NCBI GenBank assembly: GCA_003209195.1
Contig: QCSF01000006.1
Coordinates: 1-64,000 of the forward strand
Direction: 5' to 3'
Length of the DNA stretch: 64,000 bases
Source: Pelagibacteraceae bacterium AG-470-E16
Lineage (GTDB): Bacteria > Pseudomonadota > Alphaproteobacteria > Pelagibacterales > Pelagibacteraceae
Under the pieces are notes generated by a model, which was not told the origin of the DNA, ran no database searches, and saw only the letters and a program-made list of their open reading frames with translations. Made by a program: the position numbers and the translations under genes. This document shows, piece by piece, positions 47,399 through 55,554 of this stretch (positions are counted from its first letter, which is position 1; every line of letters starts with the position of its first letter).

Positions 47399-49237
47399 TT
47401 AGCTAGACGTATAATATAATTGAAAAACTTTTTTCATAACTTTTTTTGCAATAGGAGCGGCTTTAGATGATCCGGATCCACCATGATCTATCACAACTGA
47501 TATCGCATACTCCGGGTTTGATACTGGACCATATCCTGTAAAAAGTGAATGATCCCTAAACTTCCACGGTAAATCTTTATTTTTAATATTTAATTCTCTT
47601 TGACGTTCAGATATTTTTCTAACCTGAGATGTTCCGGTTTTTCCACAAAACTTTAAATCGCCTATTATTCTAGACTTATAAGATGTTCCTTTCCATTCAT
47701 TTGTAGCAACATTTAAAGAGTCCTGCAAAATTTCGAGATGTTTTTGATTTTCTATAATTTTTTCACCAAGAGCAAATTCATCAAGTAAATTAAACGATGG
47801 TTGAATTTTAAAACCACCATTAGCAATTTGAGCTATCATTTTGCATAATTGTATAGGGGTTGTCTGAATATATCCTTGCCCGATACCAGCAATAATTGTT
47901 TCTCCTAAATACCAGGGCTGTCCGATATATTTTTTTTTCCATTTAGTATTAGGAAAAACACCTTTTTTTTCTTCATTAAAACTGTTCAAAACATATTGAT
48001 CTAATCCAAATTTTAGTGCTGTTTTATACAATCTATCAACTCCAAGCAACCTAGCTACTTCATAAAAATAAATATCACATGACTCTTTAATAGCTTTCTT
48101 CATGTTTACAATACCGTGTCCTTTATCTTTCCAACAATGATATTTTTGACCAAAATACTCTGTAGACCCGGAACATCTTACTTTAAAATTTTTATTAACT
48201 ACATTATTTTCTAAAGCTGACAATGCAACTATCATTTTTAACGTACTACCTGGTGGGTATTGAGATGACAATGGTTTGTTACTTAATGGTTTTTTTTTAT
48301 TTTTTAAATACTTTTTGTATTCAAAAGAACTTATTCCATAAGTAAATAAGTTAGAATTAAATGACGGTGATGATACACAACATCTAATTTCTCCTTTTGT
48401 AGACATTACAATAATAGAACCACTATCGTCTCGTAAAGTTTTTTTTGAAAAAACTTGTAAATCGGTATCAAGTGTTGAGTAGAAATTATCACCCTTTTTT
48501 CCTTGATCAAAACTAACTTGATTAAGTTGCCTACCATATGCGTCAGTTTCTATTACTGATTTTCCAGGTAATCCCATAATTTTTTTTTCAAATCTTTTTT
48601 CTATCCCATTTTTTCCAATCTTTAAATTTGGAACATTTAGCAAATCAAAAGATATTTTTTTTAACTCTTTTTTATTTGGTTCTCCAACATAACCAATTAT
48701 ATGAGCAAATTCCTCAGGGTATCTATAAGTTCTTTCGTAAGAAACTATTGGTTGTACATAAGAAATATTGCTTAAATTATAGTTAATATTTGAAATTATT
48801 TTCCATGATAATTTTTTGTCAATAATATATGCTTCATGTTTCTTATATTTTTTATGTTTATATATTTCTCTCTTAAATTTTTTTATCTCTAATATGTCAA
48901 AATTTATATAGTTTCCCAAACCAAAAAAAAATTCGTTTAAGTTTTTAATTTCGTTTGGAAAAATACTTAATTGATAAATCTGATTATTTGATGCGATAAC
49001 TCTATTTTTAAAATCGAATATTGTACCCCGCTCAGGAACATCTTTAATTTCTCTATATCTATTCCTGTCTGATAATTGCTTAAATTCTTTTGACTTGAAC
49101 AACTGAAGATAGGCTAATCTAGATAAAATAACTCCAAAAAAAGCAAATTTTGCTACCGACAAAACAAATCCTCTTCTTGAAATAGTCTTTGTTTTGCTCT
49201 CAATTCCTTTTTTTATTTTTGGACTAAAATATTCCAT
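47399..49237 (-). CDS. mrdA: Penicillin-binding protein 2 (peptidoglycan transpeptidase)
   Basis: A 612-residue class B PBP: one N-terminal membrane helix (about residues 25-46), the dimerisation domain with DRNRYREIKDVPERGTIFD, and the transpeptidase domain with the active-site motifs YPPGSTLKMIVAL (STLK, Ser), KESCDIYFYEVAR (SxD form, usual in PBP2) and FCGKTGTSQVRK (KTGT). The late SLFTGYGPVSNPEYAISVVI is also typical. It cross-links peptidoglycan in elongation with RodA, whose gene follows directly. The upstream 69 bp is shared with divergent rpsU. Confidence 0.96.
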   Translation of the reverse strand: MEYFSPKIKKGIESKTKTISRRGFVLSVAKFAFFGVILSRLAYLQLFKSKEFKQLSDRNRYREIKDVPERGTIFDFKNRVIASNNQIYQLSIFPNEIKNLNEFFFGLGNYINFDILEIKKFKREIYKHKKYKKHEAYIIDKKLSWKIISNINYNLSNISYVQPIVSYERTYRYPEEFAHIIGYVGEPNKKELKKISFDLLNVPNLKIGKNGIEKRFEKKIMGLPGKSVIETDAYGRQLNQVSFDQGKKGDNFYSTLDTDLQVFSKKTLRDDSGSIIVMSTKGEIRCCVSSPSFNSNLFTYGISSFEYKKYLKNKKKPLSNKPLSSQYPPGSTLKMIVALSALENNVVNKNFKVRCSGSTEYFGQKYHCWKDKGHGIVNMKKAIKESCDIYFYEVARLLGVDRLYKTALKFGLDQYVLNSFNEEKKGVFPNTKWKKKYIGQPWYLGETIIAGIGQGYIQTTPIQLCKMIAQIANGGFKIQPSFNLLDEFALGEKIIENQKHLEILQDSLNVATNEWKGTSYKSRIIGDLKFCGKTGTSQVRKISERQRELNIKNKDLPWKFRDHSLFTGYGPVSNPEYAISVVIDHGGSGSSKAAPIAKKVMKKVFQLYYTSS

Positions 49238-49238
49238 T

Positions 49239-49244
49239 TATAAT
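49239..49244 (+). promoter_or_regulatory. Possible -10 element for rpsU
   Basis: TATAAT, a perfect match to the bacterial -10 consensus, lies about 63 bp upstream of the rpsU start on the plus strand, just outside the divergent mrdA start codon. No good -35 hexamer sits 16-18 bp upstream. In DNA this AT-rich a single hexamer carries little weight. Confidence 0.3.
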
Positions 49245-49294
49245 TTAGTTATATATAGACTTTTTTTGACTAAAATGCTATTCCACCCGCTTTC

Positions 49295-49309
49295 AGGAGG
49301 TAGTTTATT
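49295..49309 (+). promoter_or_regulatory. Strong ribosome binding site and ATT start of rpsU
   Basis: AGGAGG (49295-49300) is a full Shine-Dalgarno match, 6 nt before ATT at 49307-49309. An in-frame TAG at 49301-49303 rules out any upstream start, and the first in-frame ATG, GTG or TTG further in would remove the conserved N-terminus. The spacing and the homology of the following codons (K-I-E-V-K-N-D-N) make ATT the likely start. Confidence 0.7.
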
Positions 49310-49501
49310 AAAATAGAAGTAAAAAATGATAATTTAGAACAAGCACTAAGAGTTTTGAAAAAAAAACTTCAAAAAGAAGGGACATTTAGAACTTTAAAAT
49401 TGAAAAGTTATTTTGAAAAACCCTCAGAAAAAAAGAAGAGAGAGAAAGAAGAAAATATTAAGAGATTTAAAAAATTAAGAAAATTAAAAGCAAAACTTTA
49501 A
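49307..49501 (+). CDS. rpsU: Ribosomal protein bS21, ATT start codon
   Basis: A 64-codon frame reading (I/M)KIEVKNDNLEQALRVLKKK, then LQKEGTFRTLKLKSYFEKPS and a basic tail ending RFKKLRKLKAKL. It matches bS21, including the EKPSEKKKRE stretch. It begins at ATT because an in-frame TAG lies two codons upstream and no ATG/GTG/TTG fits; a strong AGGAGG precedes it. bS21 sits near the anti-Shine-Dalgarno region of the 30S and influences initiation, so a non-standard start on a strong SD could be part of autocontrol. The gene is alone on the plus strand, divergent from mrdA and convergent with pntB (7 bp apart). Confidence 0.88.
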   Translation: MKIEVKNDNLEQALRVLKKKLQKEGTFRTLKLKSYFEKPSEKKKREKEENIKRFKKLRKLKAKL

Positions 49502-49508
49502 ATATCGT

Positions 49509-50918
49509 TTAATCTAAACTTTTACAGATTTCCTCAACCATTTTTTTCGCGTCAGAGAATAACATTAAAGTATTATCCTTAAAAAACAGCTCGTTTTCTA
49601 CTCCAGCATACCCTGCTGACATTCCTCTTTTTACAAAAAGAACAGATTTAGATTTTTCTACGTCTAATATAGGCATTCCATAAATCGGGCTTTGTGGATC
49701 AGTTTTTGCTGCAGGATTTGTTACATCATTTGCGCCTATCACAAATGCTACGTCTGTATTAGAAAAATCATTATTAATATTTTCTAATTCATATACTTCA
49801 TCGTATGGAACATTTGCCTCTGCCAATAAAACATTCATATGACCTGGCATCCTTCCAGCCACAGGATGTATTGCATAACTAACTTTTACTCCTTTATCTT
49901 TAAGTTTATCACACATTTCTCTTAAAGCATGTTGTGCCTGTGCTACAGCCATTCCATATCCTGGCACAATAATTACTGAAGAAGCATTTTTCATTAAAAA
50001 AGCTGCATCATCTGCACCGGCTTGTTTTACAGGTTTAGCATTTCTTTGTTGAACTTGTTGCGTATTCTCATCTCCTCCAAATCCACCCAATATTACATTA
50101 AAGAATGATCTATTCATTCCTTTACACATTATATAAGATAATATAGCACCGGATGAACCAACTAGAGCTCCTGTAATAATTAGTGCAGTATTTTCGAGTG
50201 TAAAACCAATGCCAGCAGCTGCCCAACCAGAATATGAATTTAACATCGAAACTACTACTGGCATATCAGCTCCGCCAATGGGTATTATAATTAGAAAACC
50301 AATTAAAAGAGATAGAGCAATTACTATCCAGAAATAATATGCAGTTTGATCTAAAATCAAATATACGATAGCTGCTAAAATTAAAATACCAATTATTAAA
50401 TTTAAAAAATGTTGACCTTTAAATGTAATTGGAGATCCTGACATCAAACCTTGTAGCTTCAAAAAGGCGATGCACGATCCAGTAAAAGTTATTGCTCCAA
50501 TTGAAACACCAATTGACATTTCAATTAAAGATGAAGTTTTGATTGAGCCAAATTGTCCAATATTAAAAGCCGATGGATTATAAAACGCCGCTGTTGCGAT
50601 TAACACTGCAGCTAAACCTACTAAGCTGTGAAATCCTGCAACTAACTGTGGCATTGCAGTCATCGCAATTCTTGAAGCAACTAACCCACCAACTAAGGCA
50701 CCAAGTAATAATGGCACTAAAATAAACTGAATATTAGATAACAATATTTGAAAACTATCTAAACCTAGCAAAGTAGACACAATTGCGATAAACATGCCAG
50801 TCATTCCAAAAATATTTCCTGACCTAGATGTTTCTGGAGAAGATAAGCCTCTTAATGATAATATGAAAAAAATACCAGCAATCAAATATAAAACTGCAAT
50901 TAAATTTATCGATATCAT
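49509..50918 (-). CDS. pntB: NAD(P) transhydrogenase, beta subunit
   Basis: A 469-residue protein: about nine membrane helices in the first ~290 residues (for example LLLGALVGGLVASRIAMTAM and GGADMPVVVSMLNSYSGWAA) and a soluble NADP-binding domain III after about residue 300 (VIIVPGYGMAVAQAQHALRE, HPVAGRMPGHMNVLLAEA, VIGANDVTNPAAKTD, GMSAGYAGVENELFF). The enzyme uses the proton gradient to make NADPH from NADH. It overlaps pntA2 by 4 bp and is last in the alpha1-alpha2-beta operon. Confidence 0.96.
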   Translation of the reverse strand: MISINLIAVLYLIAGIFFILSLRGLSSPETSRSGNIFGMTGMFIAIVSTLLGLDSFQILLSNIQFILVPLLLGALVGGLVASRIAMTAMPQLVAGFHSLVGLAAVLIATAAFYNPSAFNIGQFGSIKTSSLIEMSIGVSIGAITFTGSCIAFLKLQGLMSGSPITFKGQHFLNLIIGILILAAIVYLILDQTAYYFWIVIALSLLIGFLIIIPIGGADMPVVVSMLNSYSGWAAAGIGFTLENTALIITGALVGSSGAILSYIMCKGMNRSFFNVILGGFGGDENTQQVQQRNAKPVKQAGADDAAFLMKNASSVIIVPGYGMAVAQAQHALREMCDKLKDKGVKVSYAIHPVAGRMPGHMNVLLAEANVPYDEVYELENINNDFSNTDVAFVIGANDVTNPAAKTDPQSPIYGMPILDVEKSKSVLFVKRGMSAGYAGVENELFFKDNTLMLFSDAKKMVEEICKSLD

Positions 50919-51223
50919 TTTTTGTTTTTTCCTTTCTTGTACATCGCAAGCATCCTCATTGTGACAAGAAAACCGCCAAAAATATTAATTGCCGCTAGAA
51001 ATACTGCAATTGATCCGGAATAAAGTGCTAACTTACTAGATCCAATATCAGAAACTGCAACTGCTATCAGAGCTCCAACTATTATCACTGATGAAATTGC
51101 ATTAGTTACAGACATTAAAGGTGTATGTAATGCTGGTGTAACACTCCAAACAACATAATATCCTACAAAAATAGATAAAATAAATATTGCTAATCTGAAA
51201 ATAAAAGGGTCAATACTTTCCAT
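50915..51223 (-). CDS. pntAB: NAD(P) transhydrogenase, alpha-2 membrane subunit
   Basis: A 102-residue protein with three to four membrane helices, matching the membrane part of the alpha chain: FVGYYVVWSVTPALHTPLMS then VTNAISSVIIVGALIAVAVS. In some bacteria, such as Rhodospirillum, the alpha chain is split into two proteins as here. It starts 7 bp after the alpha-1 gene and overlaps pntB by 4 bp. Confidence 0.94.
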   Translation of the reverse strand: MESIDPFIFRLAIFILSIFVGYYVVWSVTPALHTPLMSVTNAISSVIIVGALIAVAVSDIGSSKLALYSGSIAVFLAAINIFGGFLVTMRMLAMYKKGKNKK

Positions 51224-51230
51224 AATAATT

Positions 51231-52310
51231 TTAAATTTTTACTCCTTTGATAATTTCATCTTCATAATCTATATCAATAGTTTTGCTATCTTTGTTTACT
51301 AGAAGAGTTAAAAAATTAATTATATTTTTGGTTAACAAACTTGATGCAGAATAAGAGGTTCTAGAGGCATAATTGGAATAACCAATTATTTTAATCCCAT
51401 TTTTTTCTATTACTTTATCTCTCTCAGAGAAGGCAACATTGCCACCTTGAGACGTAGCAAGATCACAAATAACAGATCCTGGCTTCATAGACAAAACCAT
51501 TTCTTCGTTTATAATTAAAGGAGCTTTTCTTCCGGGTATTAAAGCTGTAGTGATAATAACATCTTGATTTTTGACAGTTTGTTTTATTAACTCTTCTTGT
51601 TTTTTCTTATAATTTTTAGTTGCCTCTTTTGCATAACCACCTTCGGTTTCTAGGTTTTCATCACTATCAACAAAAACAAATTTTGCTCCTAAACTTTCAA
51701 CTTGTTCTTTTGAAGCTAACCTTACATCTGTAGCGGAAACAACTGCTCCAAGTCTTTTTGCCGTTGCAATTGCTTGTAATCCTGCTACTCCGGCTCCGAC
51801 TATGAAATACTTTGCTGGTGTAATTGTGCCAGCAGCAGTCATCATCATAGGAAGTGCTTTACTAAATTCATAGGCTGTATCTATCACTGCCTTATATCCT
51901 GCAAGATTTGACTGAGAGGACAAAACATCCATCGCTTGTGCCCGTGTAATTCTTGGTAAATAATTTAAACCAAAAATTTTTATATTATTATCATTTTTTA
52001 ATTTAAATAATTTATCATTATCCTTATCAAAAAAAGCAGTAATAACTATTGTGCCATCTTTAAATTTATATGAATCAAGGTTCTTTCCTGAAATCTTTAT
52101 TATAATATCAGATAAAGATGTAATATCGCTCTCTGACTTTACTTCGGCACCTACTTTAATAAACATCTCATCTTCTAAACCTAATTTTTTCGCGTAATTC
52201 TTTTCAACTAAAATTTTAAAACCAAGTTTGATAATTGATGAGACGTGCTCTGGCAATAACATCGAGCGATTTTCAAATATATCTTTTTCTCTCAAAAATC
52301 CAATTATCAT
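51231..52310 (-). CDS. pntAA: NAD(P) transhydrogenase, alpha-1 NAD-binding subunit
   Basis: A 359-residue soluble protein of the alanine dehydrogenase/PNT fold: GFLREKDIFENRSMLLPEHV at the start, the mobile-loop region, and the NAD-binding site FIVGAGVAGLQAIATAKRLG followed by ATDVRLASKEQVESLGAKF and GRKAPLIINEEMV. It forms domain I of the proton-translocating transhydrogenase. It is the first gene of the pnt operon. Confidence 0.95.
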   Translation of the reverse strand: MIIGFLREKDIFENRSMLLPEHVSSIIKLGFKILVEKNYAKKLGLEDEMFIKVGAEVKSESDITSLSDIIIKISGKNLDSYKFKDGTIVITAFFDKDNDKLFKLKNDNNIKIFGLNYLPRITRAQAMDVLSSQSNLAGYKAVIDTAYEFSKALPMMMTAAGTITPAKYFIVGAGVAGLQAIATAKRLGAVVSATDVRLASKEQVESLGAKFVFVDSDENLETEGGYAKEATKNYKKKQEELIKQTVKNQDVIITTALIPGRKAPLIINEEMVLSMKPGSVICDLATSQGGNVAFSERDKVIEKNGIKIIGYSNYASRTSYSASSLLTKNIINFLTLLVNKDSKTIDIDYEDEIIKGVKI

Positions 52311-52381
52311 TGCTTTGAATTAAATTATTTATTAAGTAGATACAAGATAAAGATATTTATTTTTTTAAAATAATAGATTTA

Positions 52382-52492
52382 TTAAACTAAGAAAACTGCC
52401 ATTAAAACTAAAATTAAAACAATAAAAATTCCTGCAATTGTAGCAAGCTTCGCAAAACCTGACCAAGTCTCTTTCTGATCTTTGATATCCAT
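52382..52492 (-). CDS. aa3-type cytochrome c oxidase subunit IV, small membrane protein
   Basis: A 36-residue protein: [20 protein letters not shown] followed by one membrane helix, GIFIVLILVLMAVFLV. This is the pattern of the bacterial aa3 cytochrome c oxidase subunit IV family (PF07835), a one-helix subunit common in alphaproteobacteria. Its ATG overlaps the rpmJ stop by one base (TAATG), so the ribosome finishing bL36 may start here. It is not next to other cox genes in this window. Confidence 0.78.
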   Translation of the reverse strand: MDIKDQKETWSGFAKLATIAGIFIVLILVLMAVFLV

Positions 52493-52617
52493 TATCCCTG
52501 CCTTGATTTCATTCTTGGATTTTTTTTATTTATAACGTAAAGCTTACCTTTTCTTTTTATCAATTTATTATTCAAGTCTCGTTTTTTTAATGATTTTAAA
52601 GAACTAACTACTTTCAT
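52492..52617 (-). CDS. rpmJ: Ribosomal protein bL36, zinc-free type
   Basis: A 41-residue protein: [20 protein letters not shown] then [21 protein letters not shown]. The VINKKNPR end is the signature of bL36. The Cys/His zinc ligands of the Zn-binding form are absent, as in other alphaproteobacterial copies. The stop codon shares a base with the next start (TAATG). The gene lies 30 bp after the epimerase gene. Confidence 0.92.
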   Translation of the reverse strand: MKVVSSLKSLKKRDLNNKLIKRKGKLYVINKKNPRMKSRQG

Positions 52618-52647
52618 GACACGCGGTTATAACAAAAAAATTAATAA

Positions 52648-53652
52648 TTAAAATAGTTTTTCTTTCCATGTTTTAGGGGTTTTTTCGTTTTCTATTTCTA
52701 GAGTATAATTATATCGGAATTTTTTTGGACCTTTTTTCTTAATATAATCTATAACTTTATCAACTGATTGATCCAAAGATACTTTGGTAGAGTATTTTAA
52801 CAATTTTCTTGCTTTTTCAGCTGAGCATGTCGCGTGCTTTACTTCATTTGGTCTGTCAGAATAATATCTTGGTTTTTCATTAAACTTTAATTTGTTGGAT
52901 ATAATTCCGAATAAATCGTTTATTGTGATAAATTCTTCATCTGGCCCAATGTTAATAATTTGTGATTTTATTTTGTTATCAAACAAAAGTTTATCTAAAC
53001 AAAATATACAGTCATCAATATCAGAAAAGCATCTTTTTTGTTCTCCATCACCATATATAATTGGTTGTCTATTTTGAAGCATTAAGTTTACCATAATGGA
53101 AACGACATTTCTAAATGGGTCGTCATATTTCTGTTTTGGTCCAATAATATTATGTGGAACAGCGATATTGTACTCAACGTCATGTGTCGCACACAAAATT
53201 TTTAAAATATTTTCTGCTGCAACTTTAGAAACTCCGTATGGATCAACAGGTTTTAAATTATCATCTTCTGCAAATGGTATTTTTATATTCCCATATCTTG
53301 CCATTGAAGAGCAATAAACAATTCTCTTCACTTTGTTTCTTATTGCTGCAGTAAAAACGGAAACACTACCAGTTACATTATTATTACAAATAAGCGTAGG
53401 AGAAATGCTAGATAAACCCTCATGAGCGTAAGCTGCTGCGTGACACACCACATCCACATTATTTTTTGTCGATTGAGTCATAAAATTTAAATCTTCACAA
53501 TTACCCTTGTAAAATACGACTTCCTTACTTACATTTTCTAAATCACCGCCAACTAAATTATCACAGCCTGAAACTTTAAAACCCTTATTTAAATAATAAT
53601 CAGCTAAATTTGAACCTAAAAAACCAGCTATTCCTGTTATGAAAATATGCAT
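52648..53652 (-). CDS. NAD-dependent sugar-nucleotide epimerase/dehydratase
   Basis: A 334-residue short-chain dehydrogenase of the extended type. IFITGIAGFLGSNLADYYLN is the NAD-binding GxxGxxG, VDVVCHAAAYAH is the second motif, and DPYGVSKVAAENILK supplies the catalytic YxxxK (with Ser in YCSSMARYG). FSDIDDCIFCLDKLL and INIGPDEEFITINDLF follow. It would interconvert a UDP- or GDP-sugar for surface glycans. It starts only 10 nt after the end of the 5S rRNA gene on the same strand and has no Shine-Dalgarno in that space, so its message may arise from the 5S transcript. Confidence 0.88.
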   Translation of the reverse strand: MHIFITGIAGFLGSNLADYYLNKGFKVSGCDNLVGGDLENVSKEVVFYKGNCEDLNFMTQSTKNNVDVVCHAAAYAHEGLSSISPTLICNNNVTGSVSVFTAAIRNKVKRIVYCSSMARYGNIKIPFAEDDNLKPVDPYGVSKVAAENILKILCATHDVEYNIAVPHNIIGPKQKYDDPFRNVVSIMVNLMLQNRQPIIYGDGEQKRCFSDIDDCIFCLDKLLFDNKIKSQIINIGPDEEFITINDLFGIISNKLKFNEKPRYYSDRPNEVKHATCSAEKARKLLKYSTKVSLDQSVDKVIDYIKKKGPKKFRYNYTLEIENEKTPKTWKEKLF

Positions 53653-53662
53653 TTTTTAAAAA

Positions 53663-53777
53663 GCCTGGCAACGACCTACTCTCCCATACCTTAAGGCAAA
53701 GTACCATCGGCGCAGAAAGGCTTGACTTCCGAGTTCGAAATGGATCGGGTATTACCCTTTCGCAATAATCACCAGGC
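53663..53777 (-). rRNA. rrf: 5S ribosomal RNA
   Basis: On the minus strand the sequence starts GCCTGGTGATTATTGCGAAA and ends GTCGTTGCCAGGC; the ends pair as GCCTGG/CCAGGC. Internal landmarks CCGATCCATTTCGAACTCGG and GGTATGGGAGAGTAGG are standard for 5S. About 115 nt. No 16S or 23S gene is next to it: upstream is a polysaccharide locus and downstream an epimerase gene. This is the split rRNA arrangement described for SAR11, where HVR2 lies between 23S and 5S. Confidence 0.96.
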
Positions 53778-53783
53778 ACGTGA

Positions 53784-53811
53784 TATATATAATTTTTATT
53801 TAAAAAGTAAA
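53784..53811 (-). promoter_or_regulatory. Likely promoter of the solitary 5S rRNA gene
   Basis: On the minus strand, TTTACT (53806-53811) is followed after 16 nt by TATATA (53784-53789), and the 5' end of 5S lies 6 nt further, at 53777. The spacing is what a sigma-70-type promoter starting transcription at the mature 5S end would show. AT-rich DNA gives many false -10 matches, so this is moderate evidence. Confidence 0.5.
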
Positions 53812-53889
53812 TATTAATTTTAGATTAAAATAAGTAAAAATTATGTATTTTGCGAAAGTGAACATGTAGTTTAGTTTTAAAATAAAGCT

Positions 53890-55554
53890 ATGTATCAACA
53901 TTTAATACCAGTTATAAATTTATTTTGCACTAATATAATAATAATAATTAGTATCTATTCAGCGGGATATTTTTTTTTAAATCAATTTCAAGTAAAAAAA
54001 TTTTTTGGATTGATACTAATAAGTGGAGTGATAATCACTTCAATTCTCTCCCTTTTTATAAATTTTTTTTTACCAATAGATTACAAAATTTCACTTATTA
54101 TTATATTTATCTTATTTATCTATTTTCTAAAATTAAATAAATATAAAGCAGATTTATTAAAAATTATTATTATAAGTTTCCTATCAATTTTTTTTTATTA
54201 CGCGGGGAATAATGCTGAAGATTTTTCAATTTACCACCTAATAAATATTCAAGCTATTATCGAAAATAAGATTATTTTAGGATTAATTAAAATTAAACTA
54301 AATTTAGGGCAATCGCCAATCTCATTTTATGGTGACGCAATTTTTCAAAGTTTGCCGTTTATAAAAACTATTATTAATTATATGTCTTTTATAACTTTTG
54401 TCGGATTAATAAGCTTCCTAATTGAAATTATTAAATCGAAAAAACATTATTATTTTTCTGAATATTTTTTAATAATTTCAACTCTTTATGTAGTTTTAAA
54501 ATTTTCAAGATTAGGGTCACATGGCGCCGATCTAATATCATTAGTTTTAATATTATGTGGAATATATTTTTTTTTGAATATAAATTTTAAAAAAATTAAT
54601 CAAGAAGATAATTTTAATAATATTTTTTATACATTGACTTTTATAAGTAGCGCTATCTTCTTCAAAATTTTTTCTATCACGTATTATTTGCTTTTTTTTC
54701 TAATTTTATTTTTTCTTATTAAAAGGAAACAGATTAAAAAATATTATAAATTGATTTTTACTATTATAACTTTTAATTTATTTTTTTTGTTAAAAAATTT
54801 TTTAATATCAGGGTGTTTAATTTTTCCAATACAAGAAACTTGCTTCAATAACTTTCTATGGAGTAGTGATAATTATACAATTTATAACTGGAAATTAATT
54901 AATGAAGCATGGTCAAAAGGTTGGTATGATCATTTCTCAAAAAATTATTATGAATATATTAAAAATTTATATTGGTTAAATACATGGTTTAATAATCATT
55001 TTATTAAAAGTTTAGAAAAATTTTTTATTCCAATAATTTTGATTATAATTTTAATTAAAAAATTGAAAAGAGAAACAATTTACAGAAATAATATAAATTT
55101 TAATATTATTATTGTTTTTTTTGTCAGTTTTTTGTCTGTAACTTTATGGTTTTTTAATTCACCATTAACTAGACTTGGTCTTATCGGTCTAATCCCGCTT
55201 ATAATATTAATTTTAAACTTTAAATTTTTAAGAAATTTCAAATTTACATTATCAACTAATACAATAAGTTTTATAATAATTTTAATACCAATTTTTTTTC
55301 TAACAAAAAATACTTATAGAATTTATAATACTTCCTCGGACTACGAAAATTTTCCATATCCAAGAATTAACAAAAATGAGATAAAAAATGTTGATAATAA
55401 AAAAGTTAAAGTGAAACAAGAAAATGGAGTTAAATTTTATATATACGATAAAGAAAAATGTTTTACAATAAAATTTCCATGTTTACCAAAGTATAAGGAA
55501 AAAAAATTTTTATTTTTAAAAAAATATAACTATATAATTTTAAAAAATTTATGA
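53890..55554 (+). CDS. Large polytopic membrane protein, possible GT-C glycosyltransferase
   Basis: A 554-residue protein with about 12 or more membrane helices and a soluble C-terminal tail (about residues 475-554). Loops include YAGNNAEDFSIYHLINIQAI and KLNLGQSPISFYGDAIFQSL, whose acidic and His residues in the first large loop recall GT-C enzymes, but I do not see a decisive motif. It resembles membrane proteins of unknown function in polysaccharide loci. It overlaps the following glycosyltransferase gene by 4 bp, implying a shared pathway. Confidence 0.65.
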   Translation: MYQHLIPVINLFCTNIIIIISIYSAGYFFLNQFQVKKFFGLILISGVIITSILSLFINFFLPIDYKISLIIIFILFIYFLKLNKYKADLLKIIIISFLSIFFYYAGNNAEDFSIYHLINIQAIIENKIILGLIKIKLNLGQSPISFYGDAIFQSLPFIKTIINYMSFITFVGLISFLIEIIKSKKHYYFSEYFLIISTLYVVLKFSRLGSHGADLISLVLILCGIYFFLNINFKKINQEDNFNNIFYTLTFISSAIFFKIFSITYYLLFFLILFFLIKRKQIKKYYKLIFTIITFNLFFLLKNFLISGCLIFPIQETCFNNFLWSSDNYTIYNWKLINEAWSKGWYDHFSKNYYEYIKNLYWLNTWFNNHFIKSLEKFFIPIILIIILIKKLKRETIYRNNINFNIIIVFFVSFLSVTLWFFNSPLTRLGLIGLIPLIILILNFKFLRNFKFTLSTNTISFIIILIPIFFLTKNTYRIYNTSSDYENFPYPRINKNEIKNVDNKKVKVKQENGVKFYIYDKEKCFTIKFPCLPKYKEKKFLFLKKYNYIILKNL

